A stretch of 6,239 nucleotides of DNA. Source: Thermoplasmata archaeon. GTDB taxonomy: Archaea; Thermoplasmatota; Thermoplasmata; UBA184. A program made the position numbers and the translations under genes. Position 1 is the first letter of the stretch, and the number at the start of each line of letters is the position of its first letter. The stretch covers positions 1 to 6,239 of the forward strand of contig DAHVAA010000097.1 in NCBI GenBank assembly GCA_027314845.1. The letters run 5' to 3'. Of this stretch, positions 4,972 to 6,239 are shown piece by piece. The notes beneath the pieces are model-generated. The model did no database searches. It was not told the DNA's origin and was given only the letters and a program-made list of their open reading frames with translations.

Positions 4972-6239
4972 ATGAGCGCCGTGCCCTCCGAAGGAGTCCG
5001 TCCTCCGCCCGATACCACGGGCGTACCGGTCGAGTCGATCGAGGTCCCGCGGGGGGCCGTCGCCTGGCTCTACGCCCGAACGGTCGCGACCACGCTGGCG
5101 GGTTCGCTCTTCTATCTCTATCTCGCTCGGGTGGCCTCGCTCGAGGTCCTGGGCGCGGCCGCCGTTCTCCAGGCGTTCGCCACGATCCTCAGCACCTCCA
5201 TGTCGCTGGGATTGGGACAGGGGTTCACACACTTCCTGGCGTATCACCGGGCCCGAGGCGAGGCCGCGACGGCCCGGTCGCTCATCCGAACGGCGTATCT
5301 CACCGCCGCCCTGCTCTCCTTGGCCGCGGTCGGCGTCGCCGTGGCGATCTCCGGCGAGTTGAGCGGGCTCTTGTTCCATTCGAGCGCGTACGGTTCCTCC
5401 GTCGCGATGGTAGGGGTCCTCGCGGGGCTCCAGACCGCGACCCTGCTCCTGACCGGTGTGCTGCTCGGCCTGCAACGGTACATCCCCGTCTCGACCGTCG
5501 CGATCCTCGGGAACACGGCGATGTTCGCCTTGCCCATCGCGCTCTTCACCGTGTGGGGTACGCTTTCCGCGATCGTGGTCGGATGGATCCTCGGCGTGCT
5601 CGTCTGGGTCCTCGCCGCGATCGTCGCGATCGAACGGGTCACCGGAACGACGGAGCCCCTGCGGGCGAGGGCCCCCGTCCTCTCCGCCCCCCCGAACCGG
5701 AACCTCTTCGCCTACTCGATTCCGCTCGTCGCCGCCCTGCTCATCACCACCTCCACCTACTACGTCGACCGGCTGGTCCTCTCCTCGATCGCCAACCTCG
5801 GTACCGTCGGGGTGTACAACTATGCCATCCTCTTCGCCACGGCCGCCTTCTTCGTTGCGAATCCGTTCGCGTCCATCCTGAACACGCGCTTCGCCGCGCT
5901 CTTCGGTCGGAGCGAATGGACCCACATCCGCACCACGTTCCGGAACTCGAGCACCCTCATCGTGCTCGCCTTCGTCCCGCTCGCGCTCGGCGCCGCCGCC
6001 CTCGGGCCGTTCCTGCTCCGCTACGTCGTGGGACGCGCGTTCGTGGCGGCGGCGATCCCGATGGCGGCCTTGCTCGGCATCAGCGCCGCCTTCATCACGG
6101 CCAACGTGCTGTTCTCCCTCGCGACCGGGATCCGGCGGACCTCCACGCTCCTGGTCGCCTCCTCCTGCGCGCTCGTCGGGAACGCCTCGCTCTCCATTCT
6201 CCTGGTCCCTCGCCTCGGGATGCTCGGGGCCGCCCTCGG
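4972..6239 (+). CDS. Wzx/PST-type polysaccharide flippase, partial (3' end beyond right edge)
   Basis: The frame from ATG 4972 gives 422 residues without a stop and runs off the window. Members of this family usually have 12-14 membrane helices in about 420-500 residues, so only the last one or two helices should be missing. After a hydrophilic 28-residue start, hydrophobic segments lie near 31-54, 62-85, 105-127, 145-167, 173-193, 198-219, 246-267, 279-303, 327-345, 357-380 and 391-412. YYVDRLVLSSIANLGTVGVYNYA (263-285) is the typical mid-protein segment with a charged Asp-Arg pair (266-267) in a helix. LVPRLGMLGAA (411-421) matches the late motif that precedes the final helices. The expected role is moving a lipid-linked oligosaccharide across the cytoplasmic membrane, which fits the adjacent GT4 and GT-C-like genes. 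The family assignment is firm at superfamily level; the cargo is unknown. Confidence 0.9.
   Translation, partial: MSAVPSEGVRPPPDTTGVPVESIEVPRGAVAWLYARTVATTLAGSLFYLYLARVASLEVLGAAAVLQAFATILSTSMSLGLGQGFTHFLAYHRARGEAATARSLIRTAYLTAALLSLAAVGVAVAISGELSGLLFHSSAYGSSVAMVGVLAGLQTATLLLTGVLLGLQRYIPVSTVAILGNTAMFALPIALFTVWGTLSAIVVGWILGVLVWVLAAIVAIERVTGTTEPLRARAPVLSAPPNRNLFAYSIPLVAALLITTSTYYVDRLVLSSIANLGTVGVYNYAILFATAAFFVANPFASILNTRFAALFGRSEWTHIRTTFRNSSTLIVLAFVPLALGAAALGPFLLRYVVGRAFVAAAIPMAALLGISAAFITANVLFSLATGIRRTSTLLVASSCALVGNASLSILLVPRLGMLGAAL

Noticed and set aside
4828..5925. A 365-codon minus-strand open frame opposite the flippase.
   Set aside because: It has a low-complexity charged composition and is antisense to a frame with about eleven hydrophobic segments and flippase motifs.

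Overview
The window is strongly GC-rich (about two thirds G+C by eye). It reads as part of a cell-surface glycan locus: one partial gene on the minus strand, a gene-free divergent promoter region of about 620 bases, and three consecutive plus-strand genes. I lean towards a high-GC archaeon, possibly Thermoplasmata-like. The only AT-rich islands upstream of the divergent genes look like archaeal TATA boxes (CTTTAAAG and, on the minus strand, ACTTTATGG), I see no bacterial -35/-10 pairs, and the polytopic membrane protein has the feel of archaeal GT-C-like proteins. This is inference; a GC-rich bacterium is not excluded.

Layout. Positions 1010 to 1 (minus) encode a PAPS-type sulfotransferase whose C-terminal end runs off the left edge. 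Positions 1011-1634 hold no convincing gene, but they carry a TATA-like box for each direction, an almost perfect 21-bp tandem duplication beside the sulfotransferase promoter, and a very stable GC hairpin with a TTCG-containing loop. Positions 1635-3602 (plus) encode a 655-residue polytopic membrane protein with an acidic first large loop and a hydrophilic C-terminal domain, most like a GT-C-type lipid-linked-sugar glycosyltransferase. Positions 3675-4940 encode a soluble GT4-family glycosyltransferase. Positions 4972-6239 encode a Wzx/PST-type polysaccharide flippase cut by the right edge.

How the genes fit together. The three plus-strand genes are separated by 72 and 31 bases, each is preceded by a purine-rich ribosome-binding site, and no terminator or TATA box is visible between them, so they probably form one operon. 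A working model is that the GT4 enzyme adds sugars to a lipid carrier on the cytoplasmic face, the flippase moves the lipid-linked glycan across the membrane, and the multi-spanning protein uses lipid-linked sugars on the outer face. The divergent sulfotransferase may sulfate the glycan, glycolipid or glycoprotein. Each family is known; the combination as a sulfated surface-glycan system is inferred from proximity only. The long open frames antisense to these genes are GC-driven shadows and are not annotated.
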